A DNA stretch of 64,000 bases from Actinomadura flavalba DSM 45200 (GTDB taxonomy: Bacteria; Actinomycetota; Actinomycetes; Streptosporangiales; Streptosporangiaceae). The notes under the pieces were generated by a model. That model had not been told where the DNA came from and made no database searches. It saw only the letters and a list, made by a program, of their open reading frames with translations. Shown piece by piece: positions 1 to 8,514 of the stretch. Within the stretch, counting starts at the first letter, position 1. Each line of letters begins with the position of its first letter. The stretch covers positions 186,001 to 250,000 of the forward strand of contig NZ_KB894098.1 in assembly GCF_000374305.1 (NCBI RefSeq), read 5' to 3'. The position numbers and the translations under genes are program-made.

Positions 1-483
1 TGCGAGACGCTGGCGCGGCACCGGGCGTCGCTGCCCGCCGCGCCCGGCGAGGGCCCGTGGACGGCCGACCGCGTCCGCAAGGAGGTGCTGGCCACGATCC
101 TGGCGGCGTGCTGGCACCGGCAGCGGTTCGTGATGCTGGACGTGCAGCTCGGCCTGTCCGCGACGATGACGACGCTGCGCTACGACCTGTCCACCTCGCG
201 CATCCTCGTGACGCGCGACGATCCCGGCGGCGACGTCCTGGTGATCGACAACGACAAGTTCTACTACGCCTGGTGCGCCGCCGAACTCCAGACCAGCCTC
301 GACCAGGCCCGGCGGGTGCCGGTCGAGCGGGCCCGCGAGGCGCCGCTCGGGGACGAGCCGACGCTGGAGGAGGTGCGGCGGCTGTTCGACGTGCTCGGCC
401 TGCCGCTGCCGCGCGCCTACGCCGACCGCGACGTGGTCGAGATCGTCCGGATGGCGCTGCGGCCCGCCGCGCCGCTCGTGTGA
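1..483 (+). CDS. C-terminal part of an unrecognised protein
   Basis: The frame is open from the first base and ends in TGA at 481-483, leaving about 160 residues of a protein that began upstream. I see no known domain. The fragment is soluble, with an internal stretch reading VLVIDNDKFYYAWCAAELQT and an acidic helix-rich end (LEEVRRLFDVLGLPLP). A GTG at 85 could be an internal start, but the frame shows coding-like composition before it. The next gene begins 20 bases later on the same strand behind a GGGAGG box, so the two may be co-transcribed. Function unknown. Confidence 0.6.
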   Translation, partial: CETLARHRASLPAAPGEGPWTADRVRKEVLATILAACWHRQRFVMLDVQLGLSATMTTLRYDLSTSRILVTRDDPGGDVLVIDNDKFYYAWCAAELQTSLDQARRVPVERAREAPLGDEPTLEEVRRLFDVLGLPLPRAYADRDVVEIVRMALRPAAPLV

Positions 484-503
484 CCCGGCCCGGGAGGTGA
501 CCC

Positions 504-1142
504 GTGAACCGCCGCGAACTGTCCGCCCGGCTCGCCGACGGCCCCGATCACACCGCGCTGCGCGGCTGGGCGCGCGGCGTGCTGACGCGGGCCGCCGAGG
601 GGACGGGCGTGCCCGCCGTGCACCATCCGCTCGGGTTCGTGTGCCTTCCGGTGGAACGGACGGGCGGCGACGGGGTGTGCGTGCACGTGTGGTCGCCGCG
701 GCTGCCGGAGGCGGCGACGTCCACGTCCGGCGTGCACTGCCATAGCTGGGACCTCGTCAGCTACGTCCTGACCGGGGAGATCGGCAACCGGCTGCCGGAC
801 GTGCGGCCGGTGGCGCGCGGGCCGACGCACCGGCTGTTCGAGGTCGTCAGCTCCCCCGCCGGGGACGATCTGCGTCCCACCGGACGGACCGTCCGGCAGG
901 GTCCGGGCGTCACCGAGCGGCACGGGCCGGGCGCGGTGTACCGGCTGCCCGCGGGCGTCTTCCACGAGAGCGTCGTGCCGGACGGCGGCTGCACCGCCAC
1001 GATCGCGCTCGGCTCGGAGACGCCCGGCGTGCCGGATCTGACGCTCGGGCCGCTCGACGGCGCGCGCCACCACGTGACCCGTCCCGAATGCGGCGACACG
1101 ACGCTGCGGCTCGTCGCCCGCGCGGCCCTGGACGGCCTCTAG
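504..1142 (+). CDS. Cupin-like protein of unknown function
   Basis: 212 residues from a GTG start, chosen because GGGAGG lies at 492-497. The protein has the feel of a single-domain cupin: a His-rich first motif (GVHCHSWDLVSYVLTGEI, about residues 76-93) and a second motif YRLPAGVFHESVV near residues 146-158, which would supply the usual metal-binding His/Glu set. No signal peptide or membrane segment is visible. It follows the truncated gene closely and converges on the permease gene; the two stop codons share the palindrome CTAG at 1139-1142. Cupin assignment is by motif only; the substrate is unknown. Confidence 0.6.
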   Translation: MNRRELSARLADGPDHTALRGWARGVLTRAAEGTGVPAVHHPLGFVCLPVERTGGDGVCVHVWSPRLPEAATSTSGVHCHSWDLVSYVLTGEIGNRLPDVRPVARGPTHRLFEVVSSPAGDDLRPTGRTVRQGPGVTERHGPGAVYRLPAGVFHESVVPDGGCTATIALGSETPGVPDLTLGPLDGARHHVTRPECGDTTLRLVARAALDGL

Positions 1143-2368
1143 GTCGCCAGCAGCGCCAGGACGGCCGCGAGCGTGCCCGCGACCGCCAGCACCGCGCCGG
1201 TGAGGACGAACCGGCGCAGCGGCACGCGCAGGTCCCAGCGGCGGCACCACTCGAACCACAGCAGCGTGGCCAGCGACCCCCACGGGGTGATGACGGGGCC
1301 GACGTTCGTGCCGATGAGCAGCGCGAGGAGCTGGTCGCGATTGGCGGGCGGGACGGCCGACTCCCCCGCCACGTAGGCGGGCAGGTTGTTGAGCACGTTG
1401 GACAGGCCCGCCCCGGCGAACGCGGCGCGCAGCGCGCCCGCCGCGTCGTCGCCGGTGCCGACGAGCGCGCGCATCGCCGCGTCCAGCCCGAACCGCTCCA
1501 GCGTCGGCACGACGAGGAACAGGCCCGTGACGAACACCAGGAGCTGCCAGGGGATCAGCGCGGGCCGCAGCGCCGACCGGTTCCGGACGGCGAAGGCGGC
1601 GACGGCGATCAGCGCGGCGCCGGTCGCGGCCAGGCCGAGCTGGACGCCGGTGTGCACGCCGAGCAGGATCGCGCCGATGAACAGCAGGCACGCCGCCGCC
1701 GTCGCCCAGAACAGCACGCGGTCGCGCGGCGCCGCCGGGCCCGGCGGGGTGTAGCGGTCGGCGCCGCGTTCGCCGCGCCGCCAGAAGAACACCCACAGCA
1801 GCACCATCGTGACGGCCAGGACGGCGAGCTGCGGCGCCCACATCCGCGCCGCGAACGCGGGCGTCTCCAGCCCGACGCGGTCGGCGGCCAGCAGGTTCGT
1901 CAGGTTGGAGACGGGCAGCAGCAGGCTCGCGGTGTTGGCGAGCCAGACGGTCGCCATCGCCAGCGGCAGCGGCGCGATCCCGGCGCGGGCGGCCAGCGCC
2001 AGCATGACCGGGGTGATGAGGACGGCGGTGGTGTCCAGGTTGAGGAACAGCGTCGTCACCGACGCGAACGCCACCACGAGCAGGAACAGCGCGGCGTAGG
2101 AGCCGCGCCCGGCGCGGGCGGTGCGCTCGGCCAGCGCGTCGAAGACGCCCGCCTCCTTCGTCAGCTCCGCCAGCACGATGACCGCGAACAGGAACAGCAG
2201 CATCGGGGCGACGCGGGTGAGGCTGGCGCGGGCGTCGGCGGCGGGCAGCAGGCCCGTGACCACGCATAGCACGCCCGCGGCCAGCACGCCGACGCGGACG
2301 CGGTCGAGCGCGCCGAGCGAGGTGGCCGCGCGGCGCAGGGAGGCGAGGGCGGTGCGCACGGCACGCAT
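1139..2368 (-). CDS. ArsB/SLC13-type (CitMHS-like) inner-membrane permease
   Basis: 409 residues with about 10-11 hydrophobic segments throughout. The segment VTTLFLNLDTTAVLITPVML in the first half and IGTNVGPVITPWGSLATLLW in the second are the paired re-entrant-loop motifs typical of the ion-transporter superfamily containing ArsB, NhaD and SLC13 permeases. The start is ATG at 2366-2368; the frame continues far upstream on this strand only because it is antisense to the large TIR-NACHT gene. It is divergent from that gene with 72 bp between. Whether the substrate is arsenite, a dicarboxylate or another anion cannot be told from sequence; no arsR or arsC is nearby. Confidence 0.75.
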   Translation of the reverse strand: MRAVRTALASLRRAATSLGALDRVRVGVLAAGVLCVVTGLLPAADARASLTRVAPMLLFLFAVIVLAELTKEAGVFDALAERTARAGRGSYAALFLLVVAFASVTTLFLNLDTTAVLITPVMLALAARAGIAPLPLAMATVWLANTASLLLPVSNLTNLLAADRVGLETPAFAARMWAPQLAVLAVTMVLLWVFFWRRGERGADRYTPPGPAAPRDRVLFWATAAACLLFIGAILLGVHTGVQLGLAATGAALIAVAAFAVRNRSALRPALIPWQLLVFVTGLFLVVPTLERFGLDAAMRALVGTGDDAAGALRAAFAGAGLSNVLNNLPAYVAGESAVPPANRDQLLALLIGTNVGPVITPWGSLATLLWFEWCRRWDLRVPLRRFVLTGAVLAVAGTLAAVLALLAT

Positions 2369-2381
2369 GTTCTCACGGAAG

Positions 2382-2390
2382 TTATCCACA
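2382..2390 (+). promoter_or_regulatory. Isolated DnaA-box-like 9-mer
   Basis: TTATCCACA, an exact match to the classical DnaA box, lies in the 72-bp divergent spacer between the permease and the TIR-NACHT gene. It is single, so it is not an origin; it could be a DnaA-titration or regulatory site, or chance. Confidence 0.3.
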
Positions 2391-2428
2391 GGCTCGGCGG
2401 AGGGCCGCGCGGAAGGCGGCGGGATCGC

Positions 2429-2440
2429 GATACTGGGGCC
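2429..2440 (+). promoter_or_regulatory. Probable -10 box of a leaderless transcript for the TIR-NACHT gene
   Basis: GATACT at 2429-2434 is followed by 6 nt and then the ATG at 2441, the spacing expected if transcription starts on the A of the start codon. The nearest purine-rich stretch (GGAAGG, 2411-2416) is about 24 nt from the ATG, too far for a ribosome site, so a leaderless message is the simpler reading. Confidence 0.45.
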
Positions 2441-5400
2441 ATGAACGCTCCCGGAGAGTCCAGCGGGCCCACCCGTCCGACCGACTTCTTCATCAGCTAT
2501 TCGCCCGCCGACGAACGGTGGGCGTCGTGGATCGCCTGGCAGTTGGAGACCGCCGGGCACCGCACGATGATGCAGGCGTGGGACTTCGTGCCCGGCACCA
2601 ACTTCATCGACTTCATGGATCGCGGGCTGTCGGAGGCCAAGGCGGTCATCGCGGTGCTGTCGCGCAACTACCTGCGGTCGCGGTACGGGCGCTGGGAGTG
2701 GATGACGGCGCTGCGGGCCGATCCCGACGATCCGTCCCGCAAGCTGATCACCGTCCGCATCGAGGACTGCCCCATCGACGGGCTGCTGTCCACGATCACC
2801 TACGTCGACCTGGTCGGCGTGGAGGAGCCTGCGCGGGCGCGGGCGCTGCTGATGCGGCGCATCGAGGAGTCGCTGGCCGGGCACGCGCGGCCGTTCGAGG
2901 GCCCGGGGTTCCCGGGCGGGCCGGTGGTGCCCGCGCCGGCACCCGGTGACGCGCCTGCGCCGCGCGTCGTGCGGACTCCGGCGGCGCTGGCCGCCGCCGA
3001 GACGGGGCAGGCTCCGCCGTCGCGGCCGCCGCTCACCGGCGAGCGCGCCACCCGGCGCATCCCGGTGCGGGCGCCGCACTTCCCCGCCGCCGAGGGCGAG
3101 GCGCCGGGGCCGCGCGAGCGGCTGAGCGTCCTGCACCTGCCCGGGCCCCGGTTCGGCCGCACGCTCGGCGGGCCGGACGAGCCGCGCACCGCCACCGAGT
3201 TGCAGGACCGCGTCTGGAGCGACGTCACCCGCCTCGCCGACCAGGGCGTTCCCCGGCCCGAACTGCTCGTCGTCACGGGCAACCTCACGCACTCGGGCAG
3301 CCGCAGGGAGTTCACCGAGGCGCTGTCGTTCCTCACCAGCCTGCGGGCGCTGCTCGGGCTGGAGGCGCACCGCGTCGTGATCGTCCCGGGCGCGCACGAC
3401 GTGACGCTCGCCGCCTGCCGGGCCTACTTCGCGAGCTGCGAGGCCGACGAGATCGAGCCGCAGCCGCCGTACTGGCCCAAGTGGCGGCATTTCGCCGGGC
3501 TGTTCCAGGAGTTCTACCAGGGCCTCGACGGGCTGATCTTCGACAGCGCCCAGCCGTGGACGCTGTTCCCCGTGCCCGATCTCAAGGTCGTCGTGGCCGG
3601 ACTGAACTCCACGCTCGCGCTGACGCACCGCGAGAACGACCGCTACGGGCACGTGGGCCGCGCGCAGGCCGCCTGGTTCACCGAGCGGCTGCGCCGGTTC
3701 GAGGCCGACGGCTGGCTGCGCCTGGGCGCCGTCGGGCACAGCCCCGTCGGCGGCGAGCCGGACGCGCTGCGCGACGCCGACGATCTCGACGCCGTCCTGG
3801 GGCGCCACCTGAACCTCCTCCTGCAAGACGCGCCCGCGCAGTTCGGCGCCGTGCCGGAGCTGCCGTCGGGCGCGCCCGCGGTGCCCTCGCCCGGCCCGGG
3901 ACGGCACCAGATCGTCGTGGTGTCGCGCACCGGCCTCGCGCGGTGGGTACCGTCCGACGAGCGGCCCGGCCCGGCCACGGTCGAGCGCGCCTGGATCGAC
4001 GTGGGCGGCACGTTCCCCTCGCCGCCGCGCCCGGCGGCCGTCGAGCCGCCCGTCCCCGACGGGCCCGCGGCGGGGCCGCCGCCCGTCCGGGACGACGCCG
4101 AGCAGACCCGGCCCGATCCGGCCGGGCGCCTGCTCGACCGCATCACCGAGGCGTGCGAGACGCGATTCGAGCGCGCCACCGTGCGGCGCGTCGACGCCGA
4201 CCCGCCGCACCTGCTGCTGACCCATCTGGAGGCGGGGTTCGTCCGGCAGTACCGCATCGGCGCGCACGTCGGGCGGCCCACCGAGGACGACGTCGACGCG
4301 TTCGTCCGGCACGTCCACGCCGACGGCGCCGACCACGGGTCCGAGCTGGTGTATTTGGGGCCGCCGCCCGCCCGGTCGCTCCGCGAGGACGCGCTGCGGC
4401 GCGGCATCCGGCTGCGCAGCTTCACCGAGTTCCAGGGCCTGCTCGACCTGTCGGAGTACGTCGCCGCGCAGTCGGCCCGACTGACCACCGGCGGCGTGTA
4501 CCCGCCCTCGCTGTACGTCCCGCAGCGGTTCCGCGAGCTGGACCGCCAGTCCGGCCCGGACGGCGCGGGCGCCGGCGGCGACGACGCCGTGGGCGAGATG
4601 CTGCGGCTGCTGGCCGCCGACCACGGCCGGTTCCTGCTGCTCCTGGGCGATTTCGGCACCGGCAAGACGTTCGCGCTGCGCGAGCTGGCCCGGCGCATCC
4701 CGGCCGAGCTGCCGCACGTCATCCCGATCCTCATCGAACTGCGCTCGCTCGACAAGGCGCAGTCGGTGGACGCGCTGGTCGCCGCCCACCTCGCCGCGCG
4801 CGGCGAGGAGCTGATCGACCTGCGCGCCTTCCACTACATGCTGCGCCAGGGCCGCATCGTGCTGCTGTTCGACGGGTTCGACGAGCTGGTCACCCGCGTC
4901 TCCTACGACCAGGCCGCCGACCACCTCGACACGCTGCTCCAGGCCGCCGACGACAAGGCGAAGATCGTCGTGGCGGGCCGCACGCAGCACTTCAAGTCCC
5001 AGGCGCAGGTGCTGACCGCGCTCGGCGAGCGCGTCGGGGTGCTGCCGCACCGGCGCCTGCTGACGCTGAAGGGCTTCAACGCGTCCCAGGTCCGGCGCTA
5101 CCTCGTCAACCGGTACGCCGACGAGCAGATCGCCGACGACCGGCTGCGGCTGCTGGAGAGCATCGAGGAACTGCTCGGCCTCGCCGCCAACCCGCGCATG
5201 CTCAGCTTCATCGCCGACCTCCCCGAAGACCGCCTGCGCGTCATCGCCCAGGCGCGGCACACCGTCAGCCCCGCCGATCTCTACGCCGAGATCCTGTCGA
5301 CCTGGCTGCGGCACGAGGCCGAACGCGTCCGCCCGGCGGGCGGCACGCCCGGCCTGGCCGCCGACGACATGCGGCGCGCCGTCACCACGCTCGCGCTGCG

Positions 5401-8398
5401 GCTGTGGGAGGGCGGCGAGCAGTTCCTGCGGCTCGCCGAGCTGGCCGACGTCGCCGAGACCCTCACCGGCCTCAGCCGCGACCGGATGTCCCCGCAGCAG
5501 GTGACGCACGCGGTCGGCGCGGGCAGCCTCCTGGTCCGCACCGAGGCGGGGCTGTTCGGCTTCATCCACGCGTCGGTCGCCGAATGGCTCGTCGCCCGGC
5601 ACATCGCCGACGGGTTCGCCGACGGCGCCCCGCCCGAGCTGGCCCGCCGCCCGCTGAGCCAGCTCACCGTCGACTTCCTGTGCGACCTGGCCGACGCCCG
5701 CGCCTGCCAGGACTGGGCGGCGGGCGTCCTGGCCGACTCCGCCGCCGCCGACGCCGCCCGCGCCAACGCCATCAAGATCACCACGCGGCTGCGCACCCCC
5801 GCCCGCGCCGACCTGCGCGGCGCGAACCTCCAGGGCGAGGACCTGTCCTACCGCGACCTCCAGGACGTCGACCTCACCGGCGCCGACCTCACCGACGCCC
5901 AGCTCGTCGGCACCAACCTGTCGCGGGCCGTCCTGCGCGACGCGTGCCTGGCCGGGGCCCGGCTCGACGAGGCGCGGCTGACCGGCGCCGACCTGCGCGG
6001 CGCCGATCTGTCCCGCGCCCGGCTGGCCCGCGCCGACCTGCGCGACGTCGCCGTCGAGGGCAGCCGGTGGACGCGCGCCGCCCTCATCGGCGCCACCGTG
6101 CCCGACCGGGTCGCCCGCGCGCCCGAGCTGCACGAGGCGGCGGTCGCGCCGGGCAGCCCGGTGGAGACGCAGCTCGCCCCGGCGGCCGTGGGCGTCCCGT
6201 ACGGCTTCCACTTCCGCACGAGCCGCCTGCCGCAGCCCCTCGCCTACAGTCCCGGCGGCGCGATCGTCGCGGTCGGCGGAGAGGACGGCGGCGTCCTGGT
6301 CTGCGACGCGGTGACCGGCGCGCCCATCCGCACCCTCCAGGGTCACCGCGACCGCGCCTACGCGGTCGCGTTCGATTCCGCCGGCAGCCTCCTGGTCACC
6401 GGCTCCGCCGACGGCACCCTCCGCGTCTGGGAGCTCGCCACCGGCGACTGCCTGCACACGCTGACCGTCCATCCCGAGGGCGTCTGGCCGGTCGTCGTCG
6501 GCGGCGGCGCGTCCGGCCCCGGCCGTACCGGCCGCCGCCCCCCGCCGAGCGCGGGCGGGGCGCCCGGTGCCGGGCGCCCGCCACGGGACGCCTCGTCCGG
6601 CGGCCCGGCGGGCGGCGCCGAGCCGGGCGGGGACGCGTTGATCGCGGCCGGGGCGGCGGACGGCGTGGTGCGCGTCTGGAAGGCCGCGACCGGTGAGCCG
6701 GTCCAGCAGTTCCCCGGGCACACCGCGCCCGTCTACACCGCCGCGTTCGACCCGGCGCTGGCCGTCCTGGTCACCGGAGACGCGGGCGGGGCGCTGCGCG
6801 TGTGGGACGTGGCGTCCGGTGAGCTGCTGTGGTCGCTGTCGGGGCATCGCGGCGCGGTGTTCCGGGTCGTGTTCCAGCCGGGCGGCTCGCTCGTCGCGGC
6901 GGGCGACCAGGCGGGCGTGATCCGCCTGTGGGACGTGTCCACCGGCGAGATCCGCAAGGAGATGCTGGGCCACACCGGCAGCATCTACGCGCTGGCCTTC
7001 CACCCGGAGGGGCGCGTCATGGTCTCCGGCGACACCGACGGCTCGCTGCGCCTCTGGGAGGACGGCGAGCACCGCCGCACCCTGCCGGGCCACACCGGCG
7101 CGATCTACCAGGCGACGTTCAGCCCGGACGGGTCGCGGCTGGCGACGTCCGACAGCGAGGGGTCCGTCCGCCTGTGGGACCCGGTGACCGGCGCACAGCG
7201 GCTCACCCTGGCGGGTCACCGGGGCGCGGTCTGGCCGTTCGCGTTCCGGCCCGACGGCGCGCAGCTCGCCACCACCAGCAACGACGGCACCGCCCGCCTG
7301 TGGGACGCCGAGACCGGGCAGAGCCGCGCGCTGCTGCGCGGGCACGGCCGCCGCCTCACCGGCGTCACGTTCAGCCCCGACGCGAGCCTGATGGCGAGCA
7401 GCGGCAACGACGGCGTGGTCCGCCTGTGGGAGCCGCGTTCCGGCCGGATGATCCGCGAGCTGCACGGCCCGGCCGACAACCTGACGTCGGCGGCGTTCAA
7501 CCCGGCGGGCGTGCAGCTCGCCACCGCCACCAACGACGGCGGCGTGCACCTGTGGCAGGCGGCGGCGGGCGTGTTCGAGCGGGAGCTGAACGTCGAGACC
7601 GACCACGTGTGGGCGCAGGCGTTCAGCCCGGCGGGCGACGTCCTGGCCACCGCCAACGACGACGACACGGTCCGCCTCTGGTACTGGACGACGGGCCGCG
7701 AGGTCGCGAACCTGGCCGACCACCGGGGCCGCGTCCGCTCCATCGACTTCAGCCCCGACGGCGCGCACGTCGCCACGGGCTGCGACGACGGCGGCGTCCG
7801 CCTGTGGGATGCCCAGAACGGCGAACCGCTGGCGCTGCTCACGGGCCACACCGACCGCGTCTACCGCGTCGTGCACGACCCGTCGGGCGCGACGCTGGCG
7901 ACGGCGAGCAACGACGGCACCGTCCGCGTCTGGGACGTCGCCGCGCGCGGCGTCCGCCACGTCCTGACCCACCACACCGGCCGCCTGTGGACGGCGGCGT
8001 TCGCCCCGTCCGGCGACCTGCTGGCGACGGCGGGCGACGACCTCGTCATCCGCCTCTGGGATCCCCGCACCGGCCGCCGGCTCCACACGCTGACCGGGCA
8101 CACCCGCCGCGTCTGGTCGGCCGCCTTCTCCCCCGACGGCTCCCTGCTCGCCACCGCCGGCGACGACGGCGCCATCATCCTCTGGAACATGACCGACCCC
8201 ACGTCCCCCACCCGCCACGCCACCCTCCTCGGCCTCCCCGAGGGCTGGGCCGCCCTCGCCCCCGACGGCCGCTACAAGTCCGAGGGCTCGGTCTCCGGCG
8301 AGTTCTGGAACGCCATCGGCATGGTCCGCTTCGACCCCGGCGACCTAGACCCCCACCTCCCCACCGTCCACCCCATAGCCCTGGACGAACCCTTCTGA
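2441..8398 (+). CDS. TIR - degenerate phosphoesterase - NACHT - pentapeptide - WD40 multidomain protein (STAND family)
   Basis: 1985 residues, no signal peptide or membrane segment. Order of parts: TIR domain (about 14-125; DFFISYSPADERWASWIAWQ start, candidate catalytic Glu86 in GRWEW); Pro-rich linker; calcineurin-like phosphoesterase fold (about 226-460) whose metal motifs are lost (GPR at 235-237 where DxH is expected, GNLT at 280, PGAHD at 316, no GHxH); unassigned region 554-690; NACHT NTPase with Walker A GDFGTGKT (736-743) and Walker B LLFDGFDEL (808-816); helical region to about 1110; pentapeptide repeats (A(D/N)LxG type, about 1121-1215); 14-15 WD40 blades (about 1255-1950) with a 50-residue Gly/Pro-rich insertion near 6500-6650; and a C-terminal module (LAPDGRYKSEG) seen, from memory, behind WD40 arrays in other actinobacterial STAND proteins. 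Known TIR domains of this type cleave NAD+; known STAND proteins oligomerise on sensing a trigger. That this protein is a defence effector is inference. It stands alone among housekeeping genes. Confidence 0.9.
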   Translation: MNAPGESSGPTRPTDFFISYSPADERWASWIAWQLETAGHRTMMQAWDFVPGTNFIDFMDRGLSEAKAVIAVLSRNYLRSRYGRWEWMTALRADPDDPSRKLITVRIEDCPIDGLLSTITYVDLVGVEEPARARALLMRRIEESLAGHARPFEGPGFPGGPVVPAPAPGDAPAPRVVRTPAALAAAETGQAPPSRPPLTGERATRRIPVRAPHFPAAEGEAPGPRERLSVLHLPGPRFGRTLGGPDEPRTATELQDRVWSDVTRLADQGVPRPELLVVTGNLTHSGSRREFTEALSFLTSLRALLGLEAHRVVIVPGAHDVTLAACRAYFASCEADEIEPQPPYWPKWRHFAGLFQEFYQGLDGLIFDSAQPWTLFPVPDLKVVVAGLNSTLALTHRENDRYGHVGRAQAAWFTERLRRFEADGWLRLGAVGHSPVGGEPDALRDADDLDAVLGRHLNLLLQDAPAQFGAVPELPSGAPAVPSPGPGRHQIVVVSRTGLARWVPSDERPGPATVERAWIDVGGTFPSPPRPAAVEPPVPDGPAAGPPPVRDDAEQTRPDPAGRLLDRITEACETRFERATVRRVDADPPHLLLTHLEAGFVRQYRIGAHVGRPTEDDVDAFVRHVHADGADHGSELVYLGPPPARSLREDALRRGIRLRSFTEFQGLLDLSEYVAAQSARLTTGGVYPPSLYVPQRFRELDRQSGPDGAGAGGDDAVGEMLRLLAADHGRFLLLLGDFGTGKTFALRELARRIPAELPHVIPILIELRSLDKAQSVDALVAAHLAARGEELIDLRAFHYMLRQGRIVLLFDGFDELVTRVSYDQAADHLDTLLQAADDKAKIVVAGRTQHFKSQAQVLTALGERVGVLPHRRLLTLKGFNASQVRRYLVNRYADEQIADDRLRLLESIEELLGLAANPRMLSFIADLPEDRLRVIAQARHTVSPADLYAEILSTWLRHEAERVRPAGGTPGLAADDMRRAVTTLALRLWEGGEQFLRLAELADVAETLTGLSRDRMSPQQVTHAVGAGSLLVRTEAGLFGFIHASVAEWLVARHIADGFADGAPPELARRPLSQLTVDFLCDLADARACQDWAAGVLADSAAADAARANAIKITTRLRTPARADLRGANLQGEDLSYRDLQDVDLTGADLTDAQLVGTNLSRAVLRDACLAGARLDEARLTGADLRGADLSRARLARADLRDVAVEGSRWTRAALIGATVPDRVARAPELHEAAVAPGSPVETQLAPAAVGVPYGFHFRTSRLPQPLAYSPGGAIVAVGGEDGGVLVCDAVTGAPIRTLQGHRDRAYAVAFDSAGSLLVTGSADGTLRVWELATGDCLHTLTVHPEGVWPVVVGGGASGPGRTGRRPPPSAGGAPGAGRPPRDASSGGPAGGAEPGGDALIAAGAADGVVRVWKAATGEPVQQFPGHTAPVYTAAFDPALAVLVTGDAGGALRVWDVASGELLWSLSGHRGAVFRVVFQPGGSLVAAGDQAGVIRLWDVSTGEIRKEMLGHTGSIYALAFHPEGRVMVSGDTDGSLRLWEDGEHRRTLPGHTGAIYQATFSPDGSRLATSDSEGSVRLWDPVTGAQRLTLAGHRGAVWPFAFRPDGAQLATTSNDGTARLWDAETGQSRALLRGHGRRLTGVTFSPDASLMASSGNDGVVRLWEPRSGRMIRELHGPADNLTSAAFNPAGVQLATATNDGGVHLWQAAAGVFERELNVETDHVWAQAFSPAGDVLATANDDDTVRLWYWTTGREVANLADHRGRVRSIDFSPDGAHVATGCDDGGVRLWDAQNGEPLALLTGHTDRVYRVVHDPSGATLATASNDGTVRVWDVAARGVRHVLTHHTGRLWTAAFAPSGDLLATAGDDLVIRLWDPRTGRRLHTLTGHTRRVWSAAFSPDGSLLATAGDDGAIILWNMTDPTSPTRHATLLGLPEGWAALAPDGRYKSEGSVSGEFWNAIGMVRFDPGDLDPHLPTVHPIALDEPF

Positions 8399-8514
8399 CC
8401 ACCCACCCCCCAAAACCCAGCCACCAACTCCACCCAGCGCTGTGGGGTGGTGTGCTCGATCGGCGGTCGTGGGGCGCGCGATGGGCGGTGTTGTGTCGGG
8501 TGGGTTGGTGTGGG
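8399..8514. other. Convergent intergenic spacer with abrupt C-rich to G-rich switch
   Basis: 116 bp between the ends of the TIR-NACHT gene and coaE. The + strand is almost free of G up to about 8435, then almost free of C. A short hairpin (CCACCC at 8430-8435 with GGGTGG at 8445-8450) sits at the switch and could serve both genes as a terminator, but there is no T-run. Confidence 0.4.

Noticed and set aside
2382..2390. Replication origin
   Set aside because: Only one DnaA box, with no dnaA/dnaN and no AT-rich unwinding region.
2369..8218. Very long open frame on the minus strand opposite the TIR-NACHT gene, joined to the permease gene
   Set aside because: Antisense frame kept open by high GC; low-complexity content, no domains, and the real permease start is at 2368.
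2441..8398. Frameshift or fusion artefact in the 1985-residue gene
   Set aside because: One frame is open throughout, all domains are in the same frame and linkers are plausible.
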